Below are positions 18,524 to 26,845 of a stretch of 64,000 bases of DNA, one piece after another. Every line of letters begins with the position of its first letter. Within the stretch, counting starts at the first letter, position 1. The stretch comes from Gammaproteobacteria bacterium (GTDB lineage Bacteria; Pseudomonadota; Gammaproteobacteria; DSM-16500). The stretch spans positions 1 through 64,000 of the forward strand of contig JABDDD010000004.1 of the NCBI GenBank assembly GCA_013287765.1, in the 5' to 3' direction. The notes beneath the pieces are model-generated. The model did not search any database. It saw nothing but the letters and a program-made list of their open reading frames with translations, and had not been told where the DNA came from. The position numbers and the translations under genes were made by a program.

Positions 18524-19240
18524 TTGTTTAAAAAATTAAAGTTGTGGGGGCTGTTTAGTTTATTTTTTGTGCTTACTGCGTGTGCATCGGCACATGTTCA
18601 ACCAGTGACGCCTTATAGTGAAGCAAAGTTACCCAAGCCTCAAGTAATTTTAGTTTATGATTTTAGTTTACCAAAAGCCAATATTGAATTAAATCAGTCT
18701 GTGGGTGCCAAACTGGTGCGTTATGCTAAAAATCAATCGCAAGAGGATCAAAAAAAGCAGTTAGGCTTAGCTGTTGCGAACAATTTATCCAATCAATTAG
18801 TTGCAGAACTTCGCCGATTAGGATTACCTGCTGTGCATGCAACGGGTAAACAATCTGTGCCAGCGGATGCGTTATTAATTGTCGGTCAATTTGAAAATAT
18901 TAATGAAGGCAATCGTTTGCGACGAGTTGTCTTAGGTTTTGGTGCGGGTCGCAGTGAAGTCAAATCACATGTGCAACTGTATTATTTACCTAATCGATTA
19001 GTTGTTGCTTTAGATACTTCTGCGAAAAGTGCAACTAGACCTGGTATTATCCCGATGACGGGGGCTGGGGCTGCTCTGGGTCATTTAGAACAATCATTAA
19101 TTATTAGTACGAGCGTTAATGGGATTGGAGAAATATTTCATACTAGTGCCGAGCAAGATGCTAATCGTACGGCAAAAGAAATTGTTAAACAATTAAAGCC
19201 ATTTTTTATTAAAGAAGGCTGGGTAGTTGTTATTCATTAA
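18524..19240 (+). CDS. Lipoprotein, DUF4410-like
   Basis: The start chosen is TTG at 18524, preceded by GAGGAAGG (18512-18519). It gives a 238-residue protein with a short signal peptide ending in the lipobox LTAC (Cys 20). The frame is open far upstream, but that part overlaps small RNA A and lacks a signal sequence. The mature part (VQLYYLPNRLVVALDTSAKSATRPG, ILVYDFSLPKANIELN) resembles DUF4410 proteins, whose role is unknown. It is likely anchored in the envelope. It is the only gene between the two small RNAs. Confidence 0.7.
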   Translation: MFKKLKLWGLFSLFFVLTACASAHVQPVTPYSEAKLPKPQVILVYDFSLPKANIELNQSVGAKLVRYAKNQSQEDQKKQLGLAVANNLSNQLVAELRRLGLPAVHATGKQSVPADALLIVGQFENINEGNRLRRVVLGFGAGRSEVKSHVQLYYLPNRLVVALDTSAKSATRPGIIPMTGAGAALGHLEQSLIISTSVNGIGEIFHTSAEQDANRTAKEIVKQLKPFFIKEGWVVVIH

Positions 19241-19258
19241 AATTAATATAATAAATTA

Positions 19259-19276
19259 TGTAAGATAAAGCTTGCA
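19259..19276 (+). promoter_or_regulatory. GacA/LetA-type box upstream of small RNA B
   Basis: TGTAAG-N6-CTTGCA matches the GacA box TGTAAG-N6-CTTACA at 11 of 12 fixed positions. It starts 18 bases after the stop of the lipoprotein gene and about 145 bases upstream of the predicted start of small RNA B. Its distance to that RNA mirrors the arrangement in front of small RNA A. Confidence 0.7.
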
Positions 19277-19413
19277 GGCTCTGTCAGTTGTTATCCAATC
19301 ATTAACCCCGTATTTAATTTAACTAATTGAATTAATTAATATTAAATTTTAATATTCTAGAGACTGTTCTTTTTTAAGCTATATCTATTACTAAAAAAAC
19401 CTGTAGACTTCGC

Positions 19414-19554
19414 CTGAGCTTAGGATAGCTTTGGTGATTGAAAGGACTCTATAACCACTCCTCGTTTTGCGTGTCCATGGATGGAAATATTCGCAGGGAT
19501 AGCTAATTTCATTTGAGTATTTTTAGGACGATTCTTTGGATCGTCCATTTTTTT
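19414..19554 (+). ncRNA. RsmY/RsmZ-like CsrA-titrating small RNA, copy B
   Basis: The RNA is predicted from homology to copy A and ends in a terminator (GGACGATTC 19526-19534, GGATCGTCC 19538-19546, then a T-rich run). GGA motifs occur at 19423, 19444, 19479, 19483 and 19497, plus two in the terminator stem. The CCA-TGGA-TGG hairpin keeps the GGA loop although the loop base differs from copy A. The start is approximate: TGTAGA or TAGACT near 19402-19409 is a weak -10, as expected for an activator-dependent promoter. Confidence 0.65.
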
Positions 19555-19636
19555 AATGGGTTATTTTATTTTCCATACTGTCTCTTGTAAGTGTTGTATA
19601 ATTATTAATACACCAACAAATTTTTAATACTGAATT

Positions 19637-21034
19637 TCATTTTTTCTTTTTCTTCACATGCCGCATCATCCGCGCTTTTTTGCGTTGCTGCAACGGTGTT
19701 AGTGTGTTTCTTTTATTTTTATACGGATTATCGCCACTTTTTAATTCAATTTTAACCGGCGTGCCAACTAATTTTAAACGCTCTTGAAAAAAATTGGCAA
19801 GATAGCGCTTGTAAGAATCGGGTAACGCTTGTACTTGATTACCATGAATAATAATAGTCGGCGGATTATTTCCACCGGGGTGAGCGTAACGTAATTTAAT
19901 TCGTCGGCCTTGTACTAAAGGAGGGGTGTGCGCGTTAACTGCTAGTTGTAAAATTTTAGTTAAAGCAGGCGTTGTCAATTTTTTAGTGGCAGATGCATAC
20001 CCTTCGTTGACGGAATCAAATAAATTTCCAACGCCTGAACCATGCAAAGCAGAAATATAATGCACTCGCGCAAAAGGCACAAAGTTCAAACGACGGTCGA
20101 TCGAAGACTTTGCCGCTTCTTTTTCATCTAAAGATAATCCATCCCATTTATTCATCGCAATCACAAGCGCTTTGCCGCTTTCTAAAATAAAACCTAATAA
20201 TCGTAAATCTTGATCAGTCACACCTTCATGCGCATCCATTATAAATAAAATAACATTCGCAGCATGAATGGCTTGCAGAGTCTTAACCACAGAAAATTTT
20301 TCTATTGCTTCAAAAATTTTGCCGCGCTTTCTAACCCCTGCAGTATCTATTAAAGTATATTCTTTATCATGACGTTTTAATGGAATAAAAATACTATCAC
20401 GCGTCGTGCCCGGTTGGTCATAAACTATCACCCGCTCTTCACCTAAAATACGATTGGTTAAAGTAGATTTACCGACATTGGGTCGACCAATAATGGCAAG
20501 CTTAATGCTGTTATCTAGTAAATCAGCAGGTTCAGGGGGTGAATCTTCCTCATTCATGAAAATATGTTCAATGAGTTCAGTTGTGCCACGTTTGTGCGCA
20601 GCTGAAATGGGAATAGGTTCTGCAAAACCTAATCGATAAAAATCCGCTAAGAGAATATCTTCATCTAAATCTTCTGCTTTATTAACGACTAAATAAATCG
20701 GTTTACTAAGTTTATGTAATTTTTTTGCAATAAGCTCATCTTCAGTGGTGATCCCTGCACGGCCATCGACTAAAAAAATAATTTTATCCGCTTCTTCTAT
20801 CGCAAGTTCAGCTTGTTGTGCCGTTAATTGGAATAAATCTTCTTTTTCCGGTGTTAGACCGCCTGTATCAATAATAATAAAATGATGATCTAACACATGG
20901 CCTTCACCATATTGACGATCGCGAGTCATCCCGGGGGTGTCAGAAACCAACGCATCACGAGAGTGCGTTAAACCATTAAAAAGCGTTGATTTACCAACAT
21001 TCGGTCGACCGACAATTGCAATAACTGGTATCAT
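19637..21034 (-). CDS. der: Ribosome biogenesis GTPase Der (EngA)
   Basis: Der has two tandem GTPase domains and acts in 50S assembly. [14 protein letters not shown] is at residues 8-21 and [15 protein letters not shown] near 184-198. Each is followed by DTxG and an NKxD-type motif (VVNKAED, AMNKWDG). A KH-like C-terminal domain follows and the tail is Lys/Arg-rich. The 465 residues fit the family. It lies three bases after bamB on the same strand, as in many gammaproteobacteria. Confidence 0.97.
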   Translation of the reverse strand: MIPVIAIVGRPNVGKSTLFNGLTHSRDALVSDTPGMTRDRQYGEGHVLDHHFIIIDTGGLTPEKEDLFQLTAQQAELAIEEADKIIFLVDGRAGITTEDELIAKKLHKLSKPIYLVVNKAEDLDEDILLADFYRLGFAEPIPISAAHKRGTTELIEHIFMNEEDSPPEPADLLDNSIKLAIIGRPNVGKSTLTNRILGEERVIVYDQPGTTRDSIFIPLKRHDKEYTLIDTAGVRKRGKIFEAIEKFSVVKTLQAIHAANVILFIMDAHEGVTDQDLRLLGFILESGKALVIAMNKWDGLSLDEKEAAKSSIDRRLNFVPFARVHYISALHGSGVGNLFDSVNEGYASATKKLTTPALTKILQLAVNAHTPPLVQGRRIKLRYAHPGGNNPPTIIIHGNQVQALPDSYKRYLANFFQERLKLVGTPVKIELKSGDNPYKNKRNTLTPLQQRKKARMMRHVKKKKK

Positions 21035-21037
21035 AAA

Positions 21038-22186
21038 TTAATACACATAGGCGCTTAAATGCCCATCCTGAGTCACTGCATATAAAACTCGATTGATAAC
21101 AACTGGCGTTGCTACAATGCCAGAATGCGCAACACGGATGCGAGCCACTACATGGCCATCATTGCGGCTCAGCCAATGTAAATACCCTTCGCCATCACCC
21201 ACGACAAGATAATTACCCATGATCACAGGACCGGTTATATTGCGAGCAGCAAGCTCGGCTTGATCCCAATTAATATGCCCCGTATTTCGATCAAAAGCCC
21301 AAATGTGACTTTGCGCATCGGATACATAGACTTGATGAGAATCAACGCTTAGCCCCGTATAGGAAGAAATATCTTTCGTCCAGCGACTGTCACCAGAATT
21401 AAAGTCAATAGCCGCAATGCGGCCTTGATAGGTGGCCGCGTAAACCTGATTATCAAATATAATGGGATCAGCATCGATATCAATCATTCGTTGAATTGCA
21501 AAACTGCCGGTCGCAGAAGCTAACGTATTTTGCCAAATGAGATTGCCACCCTGTAGCGTTAATTTGACTAAATTACCATTGGCAAATCCTGCAATAACAT
21601 TATGTTGAGATATCTGCGGGCTGCTTGCACTACGTAAAATAAGCGTTGGTTCCATTTGTTGATAATGCCAATGTAATTGTCCATCTGTTTTGCCAAGCGC
21701 AGATAATTGACCATCGATTGTCTTAATCACAACAAGATTTTGCCCAATAGTGGGGCAGGCAAATATTTCACTGGAAGCATGTGCTTTCCAGAGGATATTG
21801 CCATTAGCAGGGTCTAGAGCAAATAGATCACCATTATGTGTGCCAATTAATACTAAACTATGATCAGCTGCCACTCCGGCAGTGATTTCACGACCAATAC
21901 TGATTTGCCATCGTGTTTTGCCTGTCCCATTGTCAGTGGCTGTGACAAGTCCATTATGAGAGGCTGTGTAGACTGTTTGATTTGAGACTGCTGGAAGCAG
22001 TTTTAAATATTTTTCCCCACTGCCTTTATTCGGATGAGCAGTCCACAGCGGATGCACGGTTGTTTCAGGCGTAAACTGTATAAGAGGCGCGGGTGGTGGC
22101 GTATTATCTTTGTCAAAAAATGCACTGCAGGCGCACAATAAGCTAAAGAGGCAGGTGAATAATAAAAGGCTTGTTATTTTTTTCAT
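21038..22186 (-). CDS. bamB: Outer membrane assembly lipoprotein BamB
   Basis: BamB is the beta-propeller lipoprotein of the BAM complex that inserts outer membrane proteins. The signal peptide ends in the lipobox LCAC (Cys 20). Repeated blade motifs (GKTRWQISIGREITAGVAADHSLVLIGTHNGDLFALDPANGNILWK and later copies) form a PQQ-like propeller. The 382 residues match E. coli. It lies between yfgM and der, the conserved order. Confidence 0.95.
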   Translation of the reverse strand: MKKITSLLLFTCLFSLLCACSAFFDKDNTPPPAPLIQFTPETTVHPLWTAHPNKGSGEKYLKLLPAVSNQTVYTASHNGLVTATDNGTGKTRWQISIGREITAGVAADHSLVLIGTHNGDLFALDPANGNILWKAHASSEIFACPTIGQNLVVIKTIDGQLSALGKTDGQLHWHYQQMEPTLILRSASSPQISQHNVIAGFANGNLVKLTLQGGNLIWQNTLASATGSFAIQRMIDIDADPIIFDNQVYAATYQGRIAAIDFNSGDSRWTKDISSYTGLSVDSHQVYVSDAQSHIWAFDRNTGHINWDQAELAARNITGPVIMGNYLVVGDGEGYLHWLSRNDGHVVARIRVAHSGIVATPVVINRVLYAVTQDGHLSAYVY

Positions 22187-22198
22187 ATATATCTCTAA

Positions 22199-22837
22199 TT
22201 AGGTTTTAATTGTATTTTCTTGATTTAGTTTCATCTCCAAAATTGGACGAAGCGTTTCGGCATTGGGTATTTGTTTTAATGCTAATTGATAGGCTTTTTT
22301 TGCGGCTTCTTGGTTATTTATCGCAAGAAAAGCATCTCCTCTTACTTCATTAATTAAACCAATAAAAGAGGGATCGTCTATTTTATTTAATACAGCTAAC
22401 GCATCTTTTATTTTATTTTCATCAATCAAAATACGCGCGATGCGAATACGCGCTATTTCACGTATCGGTGGCGAATCACTGTGATTGATTAAATTATTTA
22501 ATGTGCTAATGGCTGCCGGATACTCTTTTTTTAAGACGGCATCGCGTGCAAGCATCAGGGTTGCCATGTCTGCATAAGGCGTTTTAGCATAATCTTTTAC
22601 AATACTTTTAGCACCCAAAACGGTATCACTATTTTTATTATCAGTCCGTAGATTGAGTAGGCTATCATAAGCAATCGATGCCCGTTGCGAAAAGGCAAGT
22701 TCATGTGCTTGCCAATATCGCCAACAAAATGTAATCACCAATGCGGCCGCAATACCTAACAAAACGGTCGGCCCGTATTGTTTGACCCAAGTTTTCAGTT
22801 GTTGAATCTGTTCTTGCTCAGTTAAATATTCTGTCAA
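22199..22837 (-). CDS. yfgM: YfgM family ancillary translocon protein
   Basis: YfgM is an inner-membrane protein with a periplasmic TPR domain, linked to the SecYEG/PpiD machinery. MTEYLTEQEQIQQLKTWVKQYGPTVLLGIAAALVITFCWRYWQ gives the cytoplasmic N-terminus and single membrane helix (about residues 24-42). The remainder is alpha-helical TPR-like (ALAVLNKIDDPSFIGLINEVRGDAFLAINNQEAAKKAYQLAL). The 212 residues match the family. It lies between hisS and bamB. Confidence 0.92.
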   Translation of the reverse strand: MTEYLTEQEQIQQLKTWVKQYGPTVLLGIAAALVITFCWRYWQAHELAFSQRASIAYDSLLNLRTDNKNSDTVLGAKSIVKDYAKTPYADMATLMLARDAVLKKEYPAAISTLNNLINHSDSPPIREIARIRIARILIDENKIKDALAVLNKIDDPSFIGLINEVRGDAFLAINNQEAAKKAYQLALKQIPNAETLRPILEMKLNQENTIKT

Positions 22838-22896
22838 GGGTTGTTCCTCGCCCTAGAATTGATGTTTAAGGATTTTAGCGGATTTTAAAGAAAATG

Positions 22897-24147
22897 CTAT
22901 AAATAATTCATAAGTTCTTTTTGTAATACGGTGATTTGTGGTTTATCTTCTCGCAGCCATTTGATAGTAATCGTCTCAGCTTTGAATTCTTCTTCTGCTA
23001 AAATCAAACCAATAGTCGCACCACTTTTGTCTGCTTTTTTAAATTGATTTTTTAAACTGCCGCCACCGCAATGCGTAAAAACCTTCCATCCTGCATCACG
23101 TAGTTGATTAGCTAATAAAAAAGCTTTTGCTAATGCTTCTTCATCTGCGATCATAAAATAAATACTCGGCTCACTTTTTGTCATCATTGGCTGGGTTTCT
23201 TGTGCTAATAATACTGTGCGTTCCATGCCGAAGGCAAATCCCAAAGCAGGTGTTGGTTTGCCGCCTAATTGTTCTGTTAAATTATCATAACGACCGCCCG
23301 CGCAGACGGTGCCTTGTGAACCTAAAGCATGCGTCACCCACTCAAACACTGTTTTAGTATAATAATCTAAGCCACGCACTAAACGGGGGTTGACCGTAAA
23401 TACAATGCCAAGCGTTGTTAAATAAGTCTGCAATTTTTCGAAATGTATTTTAGATTCATCATCTAAATAATTAAGTAAGCTGGGAGCTTTTTCAATCAGT
23501 GCCGCAAGATCGGGATTTTTACTATCTAAAATCCGTAAAGGGTTATGCACAAGGCGTACACGACTTTCTTCATCTAAATCTGCCTCATGTTGAGTAAAGT
23601 ATTCAACTAACTGTTGACGATAAGAAAGTCTTGATGCAGGTGAGCCTAAAGAATTTATTTGTAAAGTGACCCAGGGGATTAAGCCTAATTTCTGCAGAAT
23701 ACTTGCAGATAATAAAATTAATTCAGCATCTGCATCGGGGGTGTTTAAACCAAATATTTCAGCACCGCAATGGTGAAATTGTCTGGAGCGTCCTTTTTGT
23801 GGGCGTTCGTAGCGAAAGTACGGGCCTAAATACCATAACCGTTGTATTTGATTATAAAATAAACCATGTTCGATTCCGGCGCGAACGCAGACAGCGGTGC
23901 CTTCGGGGCGCAAAGTTAAGCTTTCTTCATTGCGATCTAAAAAAGTATACATTTCTTTTGTGACGATATCAGTTGTATCACCAATAGAGCGTTTAAATAA
24001 TTCAGTTTTTTCAACAATAGGAAAACGAATTTCTTGATAGCCAAAACTTTGGATGGTTTGTCGCATTGTCGCTTCAATCTGCTGCCACAGCAGTGTTTCT
24101 GACGGCAAAATATCATTCATGCCGCGAATGGCTTTAATGGGTTCCAC
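22897..24147 (-). CDS. hisS: Histidine--tRNA ligase
   Basis: HisS is a class II aminoacyl-tRNA synthetase that charges tRNA-His. Motif 2 (LWYLGPYFRYERPQKGRSRQFHHCGAEIFG) and the histidine-binding segments LVRGLDYYTKTVFEW and GGRYDNL are present. Motif 3 is ALGFAFGMERTVLL. The C-terminal anticodon-binding domain follows. The 416 residues are typical. In many relatives ispG lies directly upstream; here rodZ takes that place. Confidence 0.97.
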   Translation of the reverse strand: MEPIKAIRGMNDILPSETLLWQQIEATMRQTIQSFGYQEIRFPIVEKTELFKRSIGDTTDIVTKEMYTFLDRNEESLTLRPEGTAVCVRAGIEHGLFYNQIQRLWYLGPYFRYERPQKGRSRQFHHCGAEIFGLNTPDADAELILLSASILQKLGLIPWVTLQINSLGSPASRLSYRQQLVEYFTQHEADLDEESRVRLVHNPLRILDSKNPDLAALIEKAPSLLNYLDDESKIHFEKLQTYLTTLGIVFTVNPRLVRGLDYYTKTVFEWVTHALGSQGTVCAGGRYDNLTEQLGGKPTPALGFAFGMERTVLLAQETQPMMTKSEPSIYFMIADEEALAKAFLLANQLRDAGWKVFTHCGGGSLKNQFKKADKSGATIGLILAEEEFKAETITIKWLREDKPQITVLQKELMNYL

Positions 24148-24162
24148 AGGATTTCGCCTCTT

Positions 24163-24918
24163 TTAGTTAGGTTCTGGCAAGGACATTACTATATTTTTAG
24201 TTCTTTTTGAACTCTTTGTTTTACGATATCTTTTGTGACTATGGTGTCTAGATTTAGTCAGTGCTAAAGGTGCTTGAGTTGTTGGGGTGCTGCTTGCTGT
24301 GATTGCGCTTGGTCTTGCTAATAAAGGCGGAGGAGGTGGAATAGTTTCTGTGATATTTTTAGTATTTTGCGTGACGGGCGCTTTATTGACTGGATTAATA
24401 ACGGGAGTTATTTGCGGAGCAGTCAGGTTTGTCTCAGTAAGAGATGTCTTTGCAGGCACATCTGCAATTTCATATTTAGAATGAGACCGCCACCACATAG
24501 AGACTAGTAAAACTAAAATAAAAATAACGCCTGCGGTGGTCCAGGGTAAATAACGTTCAGTAGGATAAAAAGCGCGCACTTTTAAGATAGGAGGGGGTGC
24601 TTCCCGTTCTATGGGTAAATTACTTTCTAATTGTTTTAAAGCGGCATTAATTTCATCTTCAGGAAAACTCAATAAGCGGGCATACGAATTTAAATATCCC
24701 CGCATAAAAGTGGCGGGCGGGCCTTCGTTAAATGCTTCATTTTCAATGAGTTCAATGATTTTAACATTGAGATAAAGGCGGGCAGCAGCTTCTTTTTGTG
24801 AAAGCTGCATGCTTTCACGAGTGGTTTTTAATCTTTCGCCAATACCGGTCAGGATGTGTGGTGTCGTTGAATCGGTCATGTTGATGATATTGTTGATCAT
24901 TGAAACTTCAGTATCCAT
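24163..24918 (-). CDS. rodZ: RodZ-like helix-turn-helix membrane protein
   Basis: RodZ links MreB to the membrane to maintain rod shape. Residues about 22-90 form a Cro/CI-type HTH domain (GERLKTTRESMQLSQKEAAARLYLNVKIIELIENEAF, PPATFMRGYLNSYARLLSF). A membrane helix lies near residues 128-145 (AGVIFILVLLVSMWW). A Pro/Thr-rich periplasmic part follows and ends in a basic KRYRKTKSSKRTK stretch. The usual beta domain (DUF4115) seems absent or very short, so this is a reduced form. The start is supported by AAGGA eight bases upstream. Confidence 0.8.
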   Translation of the reverse strand: MDTEVSMINNIINMTDSTTPHILTGIGERLKTTRESMQLSQKEAAARLYLNVKIIELIENEAFNEGPPATFMRGYLNSYARLLSFPEDEINAALKQLESNLPIEREAPPPILKVRAFYPTERYLPWTTAGVIFILVLLVSMWWRSHSKYEIADVPAKTSLTETNLTAPQITPVINPVNKAPVTQNTKNITETIPPPPPLLARPSAITASSTPTTQAPLALTKSRHHSHKRYRKTKSSKRTKNIVMSLPEPN

Positions 24919-24995
24919 GAGTCAATTCCTTCGTCCCTGATGTTATCCATTCATGATAAGCATTTTTACCTAAAAACTCTAGTGAAGCATCAAGG

Positions 24996-26120
24996 CTAAG
25001 GGTTTTTTTCTTGTTGTATTTGTTGCAAACGAATCCGCTGACTACGTTTTGTTCTATCTTTGACGCTTCCAACGAGTTGTCCGCAAGCTGCATCAATTTC
25101 AGTGCCTCGGGTTTTTCGGATGATGCAATTAATTTTGGCTTTAAGTAATAAACTTTGAAAAAGTTGGATAGCCTCGGGTGTTGAACGTTGATAAGGGGTG
25201 TGGGGGAAAGGATTAAAAGGAATTAAATTTACTTTTGCTTTAACATTATTTAATAATTTAATCAATTGCTTAGCATGATCAGGGGTATCATTAATGCCAT
25301 CGAGCATGACATATTCCATCGTGACATAGCGACGGGGTTGTTGCTCAAAATAATCTTTGCAGGCTTGCATTAATTCTTTAAGGGGATATTTTTTATTCAC
25401 AGGGACTAAAATATTGCGCAATTCATCATTGGGGGCATGTAAAGAAACAGCCAATGCTACATCGCTCACTTCGCGTAATCGATACAGTGCGGGGACGATG
25501 CCTGCGGTACTTAGAGTGACTCGACGTTTAGATAATCCATAGCCTAAATCATCGAGCATAATATTCATCGCAGACACGACTGGATCAAAATTTAACAAAG
25601 GCTCACCCATGCCCATCATCACAACATTAGTCACAGCATTATCATGGACACCATTTTTTTGTGACAGACTGCGAGCTGCGAGCCACACTTGGCCGATAAT
25701 TTCATCGGTTGTCAAATTGCGGCTAAAGCCTTGTTTACCTGTTGAGCAAAAATCGCAATTTAAGATGCAGCCGACTTGAGAGGAGACGCATAAAGTGCCG
25801 CGATTTTTTTCAGGGATAAACACGGTTTCGATGCAGTTACCGTCATTGAGGCGAATAATCCATTTATGGGTATCATCGGGAGCGGTATGTTCGTAGGCAA
25901 TTTGCGGGGGGCGAATTTCGGCAATATCAGATAATTTATGACGTAATACTTTACTGACATTAGTCATGTCGGCGATATTATTTTTTCCTTCGAAGTGGAT
26001 CCATTTCAGTACTTGTTCTGCGCGATAAGGTTTTTCGCCAAGCTCGACAAAAAAAGTTTGCATTGCTTCTCGATTAAGGCCGAGTAAATTAATTTTGTTT
26101 GAGGGGGGCGAAAGTTCCAT
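24996..26120 (-). CDS. rlmN: Dual-specificity 23S rRNA/tRNA adenine methyltransferase RlmN
   Basis: RlmN is a radical-SAM enzyme that methylates A2503 of 23S rRNA and A37 of some tRNAs. The iron-sulfur motif C-X3-C-X2-C is in [31 protein letters not shown] and [12 protein letters not shown] are also family hallmarks, and the C-terminal [15 protein letters not shown] contains the methyl-accepting Cys. The 374 residues match. Its ATG overlaps the last base of the ndk stop, so the two are probably coupled. Confidence 0.96.
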   Translation of the reverse strand: MELSPPSNKINLLGLNREAMQTFFVELGEKPYRAEQVLKWIHFEGKNNIADMTNVSKVLRHKLSDIAEIRPPQIAYEHTAPDDTHKWIIRLNDGNCIETVFIPEKNRGTLCVSSQVGCILNCDFCSTGKQGFSRNLTTDEIIGQVWLAARSLSQKNGVHDNAVTNVVMMGMGEPLLNFDPVVSAMNIMLDDLGYGLSKRRVTLSTAGIVPALYRLREVSDVALAVSLHAPNDELRNILVPVNKKYPLKELMQACKDYFEQQPRRYVTMEYVMLDGINDTPDHAKQLIKLLNNVKAKVNLIPFNPFPHTPYQRSTPEAIQLFQSLLLKAKINCIIRKTRGTEIDAACGQLVGSVKDRTKRSQRIRLQQIQQEKNP

Positions 26121-26566
26121 TAGGCAAGCTCAGTTTCTTTGACATAATTCACAATATCGCTAGGTGAAAAAAAGAAAGCGATTTCAGTTGTGGCGTTATC
26201 AAGACTATCTGAGCCGTGCACTGCGTTATGATCAATAGAATCTGCAAAATCCGCACGAATAGTACCCGGTGCTGCATCGGCGGGGTTGGTAGCGCCCATA
26301 ATTTCTCGATGACGAGTAACGGCATTATCACCTTCTAGGACTTGTACTAAGACGGGCCCTGAGCTCATAAAATTAACTAATCCTTGAAAAAAGGGGCGTT
26401 CTTTATGGATAGCATAAAAATCTTCGGCTTGTTTTTTGCTTAAGCGCAGCATTTTAGCGGCGACGATACGCAGACCATTTTTTTCAAAACGGCGATTGAC
26501 TTCACCGATTAAATTTTTAGCAACAGCATCTGGTTTGATAATAGATAAAGTTTTTTCATTCGACAT
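26120..26566 (-). CDS. ndk: Nucleoside diphosphate kinase
   Basis: Ndk transfers the gamma phosphate from NTPs to NDPs. The sequence begins [21 protein letters not shown] and has the catalytic His in [53 protein letters not shown] is the other conserved block. The 148 residues are slightly above the E. coli length of 143. It is the first gene of the minus-strand block ndk-rlmN-rodZ-hisS-yfgM-bamB-der. Confidence 0.97.
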   Translation of the reverse strand: MSNEKTLSIIKPDAVAKNLIGEVNRRFEKNGLRIVAAKMLRLSKKQAEDFYAIHKERPFFQGLVNFMSSGPVLVQVLEGDNAVTRHREIMGATNPADAAPGTIRADFADSIDHNAVHGSDSLDNATTEIAFFFSPSDIVNYVKETELA

Positions 26567-26765
26567 GGTAGGGATTCTCTACAAATTAAATTTTAAGGAG
26601 CCGTATTATAGCGGATTAATAAGAAAAATAAACAGAGAATAAAATAATAAAGCGGAGGAATGAATTGCAAGAAAATTTTTTAACTAATTGATAAATAGAA
26701 TAAAAATTTTATAGTTTTGTATCGATGTGAAAAGGATTACACTAGCTTATATTAGTAAAATCATG

Positions 26766-26771
26766 TATAAT
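26766..26771 (+). promoter_or_regulatory. Candidate -10 box upstream of the giant gene
   Basis: TATAAT lies 74 bases before the ATG of the 1924-residue gene, in the 279-bp AT-rich gap between the divergent ndk and that gene. No good -35 box is found 16-18 bases upstream. I see no other feature in this gap. Confidence 0.35.
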
Positions 26772-26845
26772 TTATAGACATAAAGATATAGAAAGTAGAT
26801 TGATGTGGCAATTCTCTAAATATTTTATAAAGAGGCAGGAATATT

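Noticed and set aside
24908-25096. 62-codon minus-strand frame across the rlmN 3' end and the rlmN-rodZ gap
   Set aside because: It overlaps rlmN in another frame, resembles no protein and lacks a ribosome binding site.
26677-26693. Possible PmrA-like repeat upstream of the giant gene
   Set aside because: The second half-site (GATAA) is poor and the distance to the TATAAT at 26766 is far too long.
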